This document shows, in pieces, positions 17,110-25,386 of a DNA stretch of 64,000 nt (position 1 is its first letter; each line of letters opens with the position of its first letter). The notes under the pieces are model-generated. The model was given only the letters and a program-made list of their open reading frames with translations. It was not told the origin of the DNA and made no database searches. The stretch spans positions 124,001 to 188,000 of the forward strand of contig JAJDDY010000067.1 of assembly GCA_029260075.1 (NCBI GenBank), read 5' to 3'. Made by a program: the position numbers and the translations under genes. This DNA comes from Phycisphaerae bacterium. Lineage in GTDB: Bacteria; Planctomycetota; Phycisphaerae; UBA1845.

Positions 17110-19476
17110 GTGGAACATATTCTCGGTGTTGGGGGTTTCGGTTTGTCCAAGAGCCGCGGCGGCGATGCATCCGGTCATCTATGGGTTGAAGAGGGGGAAG
17201 AGTGCGCCGGCCTGATTGCTGAGGTGGCGCCCATTATACGAAGCTGGCGCACCTACAGCTACGTCGTGCCGGAGGCGATGGAATCGTCGTTGAAACCAGG
17301 CCACCGCGTGAACATACCTATGGGTCGTGGTGGCCGGATGGTGCAGGGGTTTGTGGTCGCATTGAGTCACCAAGTTTGGGATACGACGATTCGACCGATC
17401 GATTCGTTCGTAGATGATGACAGCTACCTGACACCGGAATTGATCGAACTCGGTCGCGAGATCGCGTTGCACTACGCCTGCCCGCTCGGACGGACGCTCA
17501 AAGCCATGACGCCGGAAGCTGTGCGACTCGGGCGGGGCTTACGCCGCATTCGATACGCACGTCTCGTCACACCCGTCAAAAACGAACCGGAAGCGGGGCG
17601 GCGATGGAGTCCGCAGCGACGGCGACTGATGGACCGGCTCGTCGAAGCTCAGTCGGACTCGTCTTCAAACAAGGACGACGTGGTTCCGGTCGCACCGCTG
17701 CTCGAAGCTGCCGACGCCTCTGTGGCTGTGCTTCGCGCGATGGAGCGCGACGGGTTGGTCGAAATCATCACGCGGCGCGAAGACGTGACGCAGGAAGCGC
17801 CGACCACGCCGCCGGTAGAACCAACCTTCGACCTCAACGACGAACAGGTCGCAGCCCTGAGCAAAGTGCGCGAAGCCATCGACGCCGAAACGTTTTCAGC
17901 CACGTTGTTGTACGGCGTTAGCGGGAGCGGAAAGACGGAGGTTTATGTCCGGGCCATGCAACAGGTGGTCGCCGCCGGAGGGCAGGCCATCATGTTGGTG
18001 CCGGAGATCGTACTGACCACGCAACTCGTCGGACGCCTGGCGCAGCGGTTCGAGCACGTAGCGGTTAACCATAGTGGACTGACGGATGCGGAGCGGTCAC
18101 GCATCTGGCGACAAGTTGCACGCGGCGAGAAGAACGTGATCATCGGCACGCGCAGCGCGGTGTTCGCGCCGTGCAAAAAGCTCGGACTGATTTGCGTTGA
18201 TGAAGAGCAGGAGTCGAGCTACAAGAACCTGCAAGCCCCTCGGTTCCATGTGCGAGACGTCGCCCTGATGCGTGCCCGGCGTTTGGGCGTTCCGGTCGTG
18301 CTCGGTTCGGCCACACCTTCGATCGAAACCTGGTTCAACAGTGGTTACCGCAGCGACTACCAACGCATCACGATCAGCCGGCGCGTAAGCGACCTTCCCA
18401 TGCCGAAGGTTCACGTCATCGACATGGGTGACGAAAGCGCCGAGACCCGCCGCACGGTGGCGCTGTCACGAACGTTGCACCGCATGTTGGGTGAGACGCT
18501 GGAGGCGGGCGCGCAAGCACTGATCCTGTTGAACCGCCGGGGGTTCGCGCCACACCTCTGCTGCCCCGCGTGTCGCACACGAATCACCTGCCCGAACTGC
18601 AACGTCGGACTCGTCGCCCACAGCGCTACCGGCGAATCGGTGTGTCATTATTGTAGCCGGCGCATCCCCACGCCGCGCGTGTGCCCGACCGTCGGCTGCG
18701 GAGCCAACCTCGTGCAGTCGGGTCGCGGCACGCAACGGGTCGAGGAGGTGCTGGTTCAGTTGTTTCCTTCGGCGCGAATCGCCCGCGTCGACAGCGACAC
18801 GATGAAGCATCAGCGCGACTACCAAGGGATCATCGACGATTTCGAGCAACGTCGCGTCGACGTGTTGGTGGGTACGCAGATGATCGCCAAGGGTCTGGAT
18901 TTTCCATTCGTTTCGTTCGTCGGAGTGATCGACGCCGACCCACAGGCGCTGTCCGGCGACTTTCGCGCGACGGAACGATTGTTTCAGTTGATCACTCAGG
19001 TGGCTGGTCGCGCCGGTCGAGCGGACGCTTCGGGGCGCGTCGTCGTGCAGACCACCGACCCGAAAATTCCCGCGCTGCAGTTCGCACTGAACCACGACTA
19101 CGACGCCTTCGCCGCGCACGAACTTCGTCAACGTCGCGCCGCGGGTCTTCCACCCTTCCGCCGATTGACCCGGGTGATTATCGCCGATCCGCGCGAGGAG
19201 CGAGCACGCAGCGAAGCCGAAGCGGTTGTGTTGCGCGTACGCGAAGCCATGGGCAAACTCGACGTGGGCGATCTTGAGGTGGGTCAGTCCGAAGTCTTCG
19301 GTCCGAATCCGTGTATGCTCTCCCGACTGCAGGGGAACTACCGCTACGACCTGTTGATTTCGACGCCGACCCCAAGGCTGATGCGTCAACTCCTTAGCGA
19401 GCTGACAGGTAAGCACGCACTGAACACGAGAGCCAAGTCGTTGATTGTCGACGTCGATCCGGTGACGCTGACGTGA
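17110..19476 (+). CDS. priA: Primosomal replication-restart helicase PriA
   Basis: PriA reloads the replisome at stalled forks. The 788-residue product has the N-terminal 3'-DNA-binding domain (about 35-135, with RTYSYVVPEAM and GHRVNIPMGRG), helicase lobe 1 with Walker A GVSGSGKT (269-276) and a DEEQ box (364-367; most PriA have DEEH), then the zinc region with Cys484/485-488, 494-497, 512-515 and 525-530. Lobe 2 follows, with GTQMIAKGLDFP and QVAGRAGRA. The annotated GTG at 17110 has no clear ribosome site, and the first 30 residues look non-conserved, so the true start may lie a little downstream. It converges on the cysteine desulfurase gene with only three bases between stop codons. Confidence 0.95.
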   Translation: MEHILGVGGFGLSKSRGGDASGHLWVEEGEECAGLIAEVAPIIRSWRTYSYVVPEAMESSLKPGHRVNIPMGRGGRMVQGFVVALSHQVWDTTIRPIDSFVDDDSYLTPELIELGREIALHYACPLGRTLKAMTPEAVRLGRGLRRIRYARLVTPVKNEPEAGRRWSPQRRRLMDRLVEAQSDSSSNKDDVVPVAPLLEAADASVAVLRAMERDGLVEIITRREDVTQEAPTTPPVEPTFDLNDEQVAALSKVREAIDAETFSATLLYGVSGSGKTEVYVRAMQQVVAAGGQAIMLVPEIVLTTQLVGRLAQRFEHVAVNHSGLTDAERSRIWRQVARGEKNVIIGTRSAVFAPCKKLGLICVDEEQESSYKNLQAPRFHVRDVALMRARRLGVPVVLGSATPSIETWFNSGYRSDYQRITISRRVSDLPMPKVHVIDMGDESAETRRTVALSRTLHRMLGETLEAGAQALILLNRRGFAPHLCCPACRTRITCPNCNVGLVAHSATGESVCHYCSRRIPTPRVCPTVGCGANLVQSGRGTQRVEEVLVQLFPSARIARVDSDTMKHQRDYQGIIDDFEQRRVDVLVGTQMIAKGLDFPFVSFVGVIDADPQALSGDFRATERLFQLITQVAGRAGRADASGRVVVQTTDPKIPALQFALNHDYDAFAAHELRQRRAAGLPPFRRLTRVIIADPREERARSEAEAVVLRVREAMGKLDVGDLEVGQSEVFGPNPCMLSRLQGNYRYDLLISTPTPRLMRQLLSELTGKHALNTRAKSLIVDVDPVTLT

Positions 19477-19479
19477 TCG

Positions 19480-20604
19480 TCACGCACGAACGGACGCGAC
19501 GGCTTCGAGAAGCTGAGCGATGGCCTGATCCACTTCGGCTTCTGTAGTCGTCCGTCCAACGCTAAAGCGAACGGCACCGAACGCGATGGCTTCGGCAACG
19601 TCCATCGCAGCCAGTGTGGCTGAGCGTTTTCGATTACCTGCGTGACAAGCGGCGCCGGTACTGGCGGCGATGTTCGGACACGCTGCCAACACATCGCCGC
19701 CGACCAATCCACGGAACCCAACCGCCAGCGTATTGGGCAGTCGGTCCACCGGGTGACCCAAGCGCACGATGTCTTCGCCCATTTTGCTTTGAATTCCCTC
19801 GAACAGCCGGTCGCACAACGCCCGCATGGCGTCCGCGTCGTTGGTGCTCGCAGCGACTTCCGCAGCCCTGCCCAACCCGACGATTGTAGGTACCGGTTCG
19901 GTGCCACTGCGCCGACCGCCTTGATGTCCGGCGCCGTGGTGAAACGGATCAAGTTCGACGCCGCTGCGTACGTATAGCGCCCCGATGCCCTGGGGAGCGT
20001 AGAACTTGTGTCCCGCAAGTGACAAAAAATCGACACCAAGCTCGCGGACGTCCACCGGGATTTTCCCGATCGCCTGCGCGGCGTCGGTGTGCATGAAGAT
20101 GCCGTGCTTCCTTGCGAGTGCGGATATCTCGGCAATGGGCTGAATCGTGCCGACCTCGTTGTTGGCCAGCATGACGGAGATCAAAACAGTATCGGGTCTG
20201 ATCGCCCCCGCTACATCACGCGGATCCACGCGGCCCGTCTTGTCCACCCCGATTAGTGTGAGATCGTAGCCGCAGGTTTCGAGGTATCGGCAGGGGTTGG
20301 TGACGGCTGGATGCTCGACGGCTGAGATGATGAGGTGTCTACCCGACTCGCGCCGGGCATGTGCGACGGTCTTGATCACGTGGTTATTGGACTCAGTGCC
20401 GCCAGAGGTGAAGACGATTTCCTCCGCAGTGGCGCCGATCAAACCGGCCAACTGCGTCCGCGCCGTTTCCACGGCCTCGCGAAGCCGGCGACCGATGGCG
20501 TGCCCGCTCGTGGGATTGCCGTGAATTTCAGACAGAAACGGCAGCATGGCGTCCCGAGCAGCCGGGTCGAGCGGAGTGGATGCGTTGTGGTCGAGGTAGA
20601 TCAT
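19480..20604 (-). CDS. Cysteine desulfurase (NifS/IscS type)
   Basis: PLP enzyme that takes sulfur from cysteine for Fe-S clusters and thionucleosides. Fold type I signatures: GNPTSGHAIGRR near residue 30, SGGTESNN (67-74), HTDAAQAIGK, the PLP lysine Lys200 in SLAGHKFYAP, and the catalytic Cys320 in STGAACHAG. The short active-site loop around Cys320 fits the NifS/IscS class, not SufS. 374 residues, with AGGGAAAG upstream of the ATG. No iscU, iscA or regulator is adjacent, so it may also serve MnmA (42.2 kb). Confidence 0.93.
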   Translation of the reverse strand: MIYLDHNASTPLDPAARDAMLPFLSEIHGNPTSGHAIGRRLREAVETARTQLAGLIGATAEEIVFTSGGTESNNHVIKTVAHARRESGRHLIISAVEHPAVTNPCRYLETCGYDLTLIGVDKTGRVDPRDVAGAIRPDTVLISVMLANNEVGTIQPIAEISALARKHGIFMHTDAAQAIGKIPVDVRELGVDFLSLAGHKFYAPQGIGALYVRSGVELDPFHHGAGHQGGRRSGTEPVPTIVGLGRAAEVAASTNDADAMRALCDRLFEGIQSKMGEDIVRLGHPVDRLPNTLAVGFRGLVGGDVLAACPNIAASTGAACHAGNRKRSATLAAMDVAEAIAFGAVRFSVGRTTTEAEVDQAIAQLLEAVASVRA

Positions 20605-20640
20605 CGGTCTTTCCCTTGTCTTGACGGTGTATCAGAAGGA

Positions 20641-20836
20641 CGCCGGGACGAACATCCCACGAACATGGGCGCGACAAGCCCTTTGTCGCTGAGTCCCTTT
20701 GTTCCCCAGTCCCTTCCTCCCCGGGCTTCCCACGTACATGGTGCGAGAAAGGATTCGCGCACCAGCTTCACGCACCAGCAAGGCGTCTGGGCGGCTCGCG
20801 GGTGAAAAACGTTTCCTTACGGGCGCGGGTCGGTTT
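20641..20836. repeat. Repeat cluster (families F, C, B)
   Basis: A family F unit of about 95 bases (20641-20734; CGGGACGAACATCCCACGAA... CTTTGTTCCCCAGTCCC), also seen at 23123-23215. Next a family C unit with an extra half (20739-20778), then a family B right arm (20806-20836) that overlaps the end of the next gene and supplies its stop codon. Confidence 0.8.
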
Positions 20837-22247
20837 TCTTGGTGGCTGGTTTCTTCGGCGCCAGACGCTTGAGCCCGCGAACCAGAACTTGCTGGAACAC
20901 GTTCTCCGTGTGGGCTTCGAAGACGGCGAGTCTTTTCGTGTCTTGGCGGCGCTCGGCCTTGCGAATGTCCGACTTGTTCTTCTGTAGATAGACGTCGCGC
21001 AGCTTCTTGGCACGGTCGAGCGTCATCTTTGCACGCTTGATGCGCGGCTTATCGAACTTGTGCTTCTTGATGAACTTCTCGACGTAGATATCCCACTCGT
21101 CCTTCTCTTTCGACGTCACTGTAAGCCAAGGGGATTCGCCGTGTTCCTCGTAGTACTTCGCGCGAAACCGTATCGAAATCCGATCTATACGCGCGACATA
21201 CTCCTCTACGGTTTGTCCAAAGTCCTTAGCCAGCATTTCCATGATTTTTGGGTCAGGACGAACGCCGTAGACGTAAAGAAGTTCATAGTACTCATCGAGA
21301 CTCAACAACTCCGTCCCGTTCCAGAATCGCATACCGTCGTCGCCATTCACCTGCGTACCGAACAACATGCCCATATCACTGGGCGTGATCTCCTTCTCAT
21401 GCCACGGCTTGTCGAACGTCACCTTGTCTACGTCAACCACCTTGTACGGTGCGTCGGCGTCTCCCTTGTAGAAGCTGATCGACACAGGCATCCACCGGCC
21501 ATCGACTTCGGCAAGCTCGGTTTCCGAGGAGTACACAAGTCGACCACCCTGATAAAATGCCGCGTGGATCGGTTCGCCGCCCTGCCGGGAATCGAGCTGC
21601 CACTCCAACCGTTTCCCGTTGAACTCAGCCGAGACCACCTCGATTTGACCGCTTCGTTGCTCGGTCCATTCGGCCGAATCGAACCCGGCCAGGTACCGCT
21701 CCGGCAGCCCGAGAGGCTCGGTGTTAAACACATCAGCCCAGTACGGGGCCAATCCAGCGGCGGCCATGTCTCGCGGACGTTTCTGTGTTTCGAGTACGGA
21801 CGATGGAGACGTGAGCCGTGCGCTTAGGGGTGATTCCGCTCGGAAAAGCTCCCAAAACTGCCCATCGTGGGCGAGTGAAATTCGCGTTCCGGCGCTCTCT
21901 TCCGGCGGAACCGCGTATTCCCACAAAGCGTCCGCCGATACGTCAGCTGGCGGATGACTGCGAAAAACTTTCCAGTGAAACCCTTGTGCATCGCCCCGAT
22001 TCGATTGGAAGATACTGCCGTTGGCCGTCCGAGTCGTATAGCGTTCGACCAACCCATCATCCCGACCTCCGTGCCAGCTTAGCGTCCATTCAACCTCCGA
22101 GGTGTCAGCGGTTCGCGACTCGATGACCTCCGTCAGCCGGTCCGGGAGAAGGGATCGCACGTCCAGCCGCTCCGGGGCAAGGGGACCTACTTCCGGTTGG
22201 GCTGAGAGCAACCATACGATATGAAATAACACGTTTGTCGTGTGCAT
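20817..22247 (-). CDS. Secreted hypothetical protein, coupled to upstream Cys-rich gene
   Basis: About 476 residues with a short N-terminal signal (TTNVLFHIVWLLSA). The central part (about 60-260) is beta-rich with paired segments like outer-membrane-lipoprotein-sorting or beta-propeller proteins (FHWKVFRSH, RLEWQLDSRQGGEPIHAAFYQGGRLVYSSETELAEVDGRW split over neighbouring strands). The last 150 residues are helical and very basic (KFIKKHKFDKPRIKRAKMTLDRAKKLR). No family recognised. The stop of the upstream gene and this ATG overlap as TGATG (22245-22249), indicating translational coupling. The last four codons and the TAA lie inside a family B repeat arm. Confidence 0.65.
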   Translation of the reverse strand: MHTTNVLFHIVWLLSAQPEVGPLAPERLDVRSLLPDRLTEVIESRTADTSEVEWTLSWHGGRDDGLVERYTTRTANGSIFQSNRGDAQGFHWKVFRSHPPADVSADALWEYAVPPEESAGTRISLAHDGQFWELFRAESPLSARLTSPSSVLETQKRPRDMAAAGLAPYWADVFNTEPLGLPERYLAGFDSAEWTEQRSGQIEVVSAEFNGKRLEWQLDSRQGGEPIHAAFYQGGRLVYSSETELAEVDGRWMPVSISFYKGDADAPYKVVDVDKVTFDKPWHEKEITPSDMGMLFGTQVNGDDGMRFWNGTELLSLDEYYELLYVYGVRPDPKIMEMLAKDFGQTVEEYVARIDRISIRFRAKYYEEHGESPWLTVTSKEKDEWDIYVEKFIKKHKFDKPRIKRAKMTLDRAKKLRDVYLQKNKSDIRKAERRQDTKRLAVFEAHTENVFQQVLVRGLKRLAPKKPATKKTDPRP

Positions 22248-22723
22248 CACTGTCCAATCATCTCGCAGCTACCGCCGAACTTAGGCGTACCCATGCTGAT
22301 CTGGGTCAGCTCTCCGTTGCCCAGGCAGGTGCCATCGCAGAACCCGTCGGCTCCACCAGTACATTCGATGCTTGAGCAGACCACTACCAGGTCGCCGGAG
22401 AATGAGATACACGTGCCGCTACTTGACCTCTTGTACTTATCAAATGCAGAGGGGCTTTGCGCTGCGCCAGCGCAGTACGTTTGCCCGCCCCCACAGCACG
22501 TTTGCGTGGGGCAACCTGTGGCAAATCCGTCCCGCTTGCCGCAGAAAAAGCCCTCCGGGCAAACCGCAGCCGTGGGAACGAACTTCGACACCGGCTGCGG
22601 CCCGGCGTGGGCTGTCGCCAATATCGGAACGGCAGCTTCCCCCTGAAGGTACAGCGATGCGGCGACAAGAAGCCCCAAGGCAAGAATCGTGATCCTCGAT
22701 CGTGTAAGTTCTTGAGACGCCAT
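22247..22723 (-). CDS. Small secreted Cys-rich protein
   Basis: A 158-residue exported protein: basic start, hydrophobic segment (ITILALGLLVAASLYL), then a mature part with twelve cysteines, many in short-spaced pairs (CPEGFFCG, GCPTQTCCGGGQTYC, CSSIEC, FCDGTC). This suggests a disulfide-knotted extracytoplasmic domain. A strong AAGGAG precedes the ATG at 22723. The gene downstream overlaps it by one base, so they should act together. Function unknown; the family is not recognised. Confidence 0.7.
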   Translation of the reverse strand: MASQELTRSRITILALGLLVAASLYLQGEAAVPILATAHAGPQPVSKFVPTAAVCPEGFFCGKRDGFATGCPTQTCCGGGQTYCAGAAQSPSAFDKYKRSSSGTCISFSGDLVVVCSSIECTGGADGFCDGTCLGNGELTQISMGTPKFGGSCEMIGQ

Positions 22724-23122
22724 CGACTGTTCTCCTTATCAAAAGAGACTACGGCGTGTTTCCTCGCACGCCGAAATGAACAAGTTTATGGTTACTCGGA
22801 ACTCCGCTCCGTGGGCATCGCCAGTAGAGCATCAACCCCAAACAGCACGCCGACACACCTGCACCCCTAACACATCGGCGAAGACATGTCAATGCGAAAT
22901 GTAAAAAAACAAGATGGGATTGACCAGAAACTGTGGAACGTCAAGGGTAAAGCGGGTTCCACCGACCTTTCGGCACAATTGCGACGGCCATGGTGCCCCA
23001 TTCTTCGCGCAGCGAGGGGTGGGGGAAGGACGATCCATGAAATCAGAACGCCCGAACGCCGCAATCCGACACTACGGGAAGCCGTCCCCCACCCTTTTCG
23101 AGTACGAAAAGAATGGGGCACC

Positions 23123-23215
23123 CGCCGGGACGAACATCCCAGGAACATGGGTGCGACAAGCCCTTCGTCCCTGAGTCCCTTTGTTCCCCAGTCCACTCCT
23201 CCCGGGCTTCCCACG
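23123..23215 (+). repeat. Family F repeat
   Basis: About 93 bases nearly identical to 20641-20734, with the shared stretch CTGAGTCCCTTTGTTCCCCA. Both copies lead directly into family C units. Confidence 0.8.
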
Positions 23216-23217
23216 AA

Positions 23218-23332
23218 TACGGGTGCGAGAAAGGATTCACGCACCAGCTTGCTTCCCACGAACATGGGTGCGAGAAAGGATTCACGCACCAGCTAATTCA
23301 CGCACCAGCTAGGAAAGGATTCACGCGCCAGA
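23218..23332 (+). repeat. Clustered family C units
   Basis: Two full units (23220-23248 and 23265-23294) and two shortened ones, separated by copies of CTTCCCACGAACATGGGTGC. Spacers are short, related to each other and uneven. Confidence 0.85.
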
Positions 23333-23336
23333 CGCG

Positions 23337-23690
23337 CTACGGCGTTTCCGCGAATAGCCAGTCGTCTCCGGACCCGGAGAGGGTAAATCGGCCTTGGAGT
23401 CGCTCGCCGGTCAGGCGGATCACCGCCTCGTCCGCGTCGAAGCATTCGTATTGTACTGTCCCGCTGTCAACGCGCGTCACGGTTCCGCGGTTCCGGCTGA
23501 CCGGTCCCTCGTAGGTGAGGTATTCCAAGCGGTGATCGGCGATCTTTCGGGCCGAAACGGGTAGGCTCGTCGGGTCGACCGGCTCAGACAGGAGCTGCCA
23601 GGTGGCCAGCACGTCGCCGCGCTGCAGCATGAGGTCCCAGTGCTCGCACAGGCCGACCTGATGATGTAGAATCACGAACCGTGTAGTCAT
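23337..23690 (-). CDS. LigD-type 3'-phosphoesterase domain protein
   Basis: A 117-residue stand-alone version of the LigD N-terminal phosphoesterase domain. It begins MTTRFVILHHQVGLCEHWDLML, carrying the histidines and Asp of the family's H-x-DL motif, and continues with WQLL, DHRLEYLTYEGPVS and RGTVTRVDSGTV, which match the conserved strands of that domain. In LigD this domain removes 3'-phosphates and ribonucleotides at breaks during end joining. No Ku, ligase or polymerase domain is adjacent. The frame is open to 23783 but homology begins at the ATG at 23690, which abuts the divergent TPR gene region. Confidence 0.75.
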   Translation of the reverse strand: MTTRFVILHHQVGLCEHWDLMLQRGDVLATWQLLSEPVDPTSLPVSARKIADHRLEYLTYEGPVSRNRGTVTRVDSGTVQYECFDADEAVIRLTGERLQGRFTLSGSGDDWLFAETP

Positions 23691-23786
23691 ATGCGGATGC
23701 ACCAACCCACCATCAGATCGCGACGGGCGCGCGGCGCGCTGTGGCTTCGATTGATGGGTGCCTTGGAACGCATGAGGAAACAATCC

Positions 23787-24512
23787 ATGAACGCCCGGTG
23801 GAACAGTTCAATGTCACTACGATCTACGATTCTTGGCATATTTTGCGCTGCGTCGTTGTGCGTCGGCGGATGCGCCGCGGCGCAGTATGACGAATGGCGT
23901 GTGCAGGGTCAAAACGCCATGGTGGACGGCATGCCGGACACGGCGCGGGTTTTCTTCGAAAAAGCGGAGGCTGCACGACCCCGGGTCGTGGAAAACCTGC
24001 ACGATCTTGGTGCTTGTTCCGTGGCGATGGCTCAGGAACGGCTGAGCTATGGGCAGCAGGCGGCGGCGATGCGCGAGCTCGATACGGCCATCGGTTACTA
24101 CTCGCAAGCGCTCGACGTCTTCCCCGGTCATCGTGCTTCGCTGAAAGGCAAGAACGTGGCTTTGGAACTCAAGGGGCGGTTCGGCGAGGCGCTTGACGAA
24201 GCTGAGTGGGCTGCGGCCACACTGGGTCCTGCCCCTGAGCAATACATTTTTCTGGCCGAAGAACTTGAGCAGCGTGGCGACGTCGACGGTGCTTTGCTGC
24301 GCTATCGCCAAGCGGTGGCCATGGGTCCGGACGTAGCCGAATCACACGTGGCGTTCGCGAAGTTCCTTCTTCGACACCAGCGGGAAGAGGCGGCTATTTA
24401 CCACTTGCGGGCTGCGTATCGGCTGAACCCGCTCGATGACTGGGTGATGGACCAACTCGCTCGCCGTGGGGCGGTGCCGACGTTGATCCGCGAGGAAGTT
24501 GAAACCCCGTAG
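23787..24512 (+). CDS. TPR-repeat lipoprotein
   Basis: A 241-residue lipoprotein (hydrophobic signal TILGIFCAASLCVGGC) with four to five tetratricopeptide-like helical pairs: about 45-75 (GQNAMVDGMPDTARVFFEKAEAARP split over a helix pair), 80-120, 120-150 (ALDVFPGHRASLKGKNVALE) and 170-225. GAGGAAA at 23774-23780 with the correct spacing picks the ATG at 23787 over the earlier 23691. It is likely a scaffold protein in the periplasm; partners are unknown. Confidence 0.75.
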   Translation: MNARWNSSMSLRSTILGIFCAASLCVGGCAAAQYDEWRVQGQNAMVDGMPDTARVFFEKAEAARPRVVENLHDLGACSVAMAQERLSYGQQAAAMRELDTAIGYYSQALDVFPGHRASLKGKNVALELKGRFGEALDEAEWAAATLGPAPEQYIFLAEELEQRGDVDGALLRYRQAVAMGPDVAESHVAFAKFLLRHQREEAAIYHLRAAYRLNPLDDWVMDQLARRGAVPTLIREEVETP

Positions 24513-24719
24513 GTGTCATCCCTTGACTGGTCGCCTCGCCTCGATGTTTGGCAATGGCCGGGAAGCCGTAGAGCCGATAATTAGGGCGGACCGGCGTGGC
24601 ATGGAACGTGCTCGTATTCAATCGGTTCTTGTTACGTCCGGGGCGCTTAAGCCGTGTTGCTTGTGCTCGACACGCCGAATCGTAGCAATTGGTTCTTTTT
24701 GGGCTTCGCAAGCGTCACG

Positions 24720-25241
24720 ATGACTGATACACGACTCAACTGGCGTTACACGGTCGTTCGCTACCTCGGGTGGTCGCTGATGGCCGCGGCCCACTTGCCG
24801 GGTTTCGTAGCGTCCTGGTCTGCGGTGATCCAAAACGGCGCGTCCAGCGGTAGCCTCGGCGGCTGCATCTACCTGACCGTATCGATGCTCTTCTTCGGCC
24901 TGAAGTTGGCCGACGTTGCGTGGCTTCGCTTTCGAACGGACCGGCGATCGCTCGTGGCGTGCTTCATCGTTCTTGGCGTGCTGCACTGTGACGTGATGCG
25001 TCACAACAGTGACGCTTCGGGCGTACCGGAATACGCCGCGATCGCTGCCTCGGCCGTCCTCCTGAGCACGCTTCTCCCGATCCGTCGACTCGTTATCTCC
25101 ATCGCGCAGCAATTCAACGCCGGGCCGTCGCCACTCAATCACCTAGCGCGATCGGCCGACTCTGTCTGGTTTGACGCCTTTCATCCTCACTGTTGGGCGC
25201 TGGTCTTCCGACTCCTTCCTCCGCGAGCACCTCCGGTCTAA
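24720..25241 (+). CDS. Hypothetical multi-span membrane protein
   Basis: About 173 residues with four hydrophobic segments: YLGWSLMAAAHLPGFVASW, IYLTVSMLFFGLKLADVAW, SLVACFIVLGVLHCDVM and YAAIAASAVLLSTLLPI. The remaining C-terminus is soluble. No family recognised; it is not HemJ, although it sits just upstream of the heme operon. The ATG at 24720 is my choice; a GTG at 24654 in the same frame is possible and neither has a good ribosome site. Roughly 145 bases follow before the heme operon. Confidence 0.5.
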   Translation: MTDTRLNWRYTVVRYLGWSLMAAAHLPGFVASWSAVIQNGASSGSLGGCIYLTVSMLFFGLKLADVAWLRFRTDRRSLVACFIVLGVLHCDVMRHNSDASGVPEYAAIAASAVLLSTLLPIRRLVISIAQQFNAGPSPLNHLARSADSVWFDAFHPHCWALVFRLLPPRAPPV

Positions 25242-25386
25242 CCATTGAGCAAGCGCGACACCGATACGGGTGTCTACTCGGGGCGTATGCCCGATCTTGC
25301 ACTTCGGCGGACGATATGGTGAACGTGATGCAATCGGGCTGCTGCGCGCGGTCCTTTGCGGGACGAAGAATCTGGAGAACCGTCCT

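Larger units (their letters stand above)
22724..23336. other. Repeat-filled gap
   Basis: About 610 bases. The first 130 bases probably hold the promoter for the Cys-rich gene. From 23123 on it is repeats: family F (23123-23215) then a cluster of family C units. No gene recognised. Confidence 0.6.

Noticed and set aside
23218-23332. CRISPR array
   Set aside because: Units are palindromic family C repeats also found singly at many gaps; spacers are short, uneven and related; no cas genes.
24654-25241. HemJ (protoporphyrinogen oxidase) upstream of the heme operon
   Set aside because: The membrane protein has four spans, but I see no HemJ-type conserved His/Lys pattern, and the operon already has HemY.
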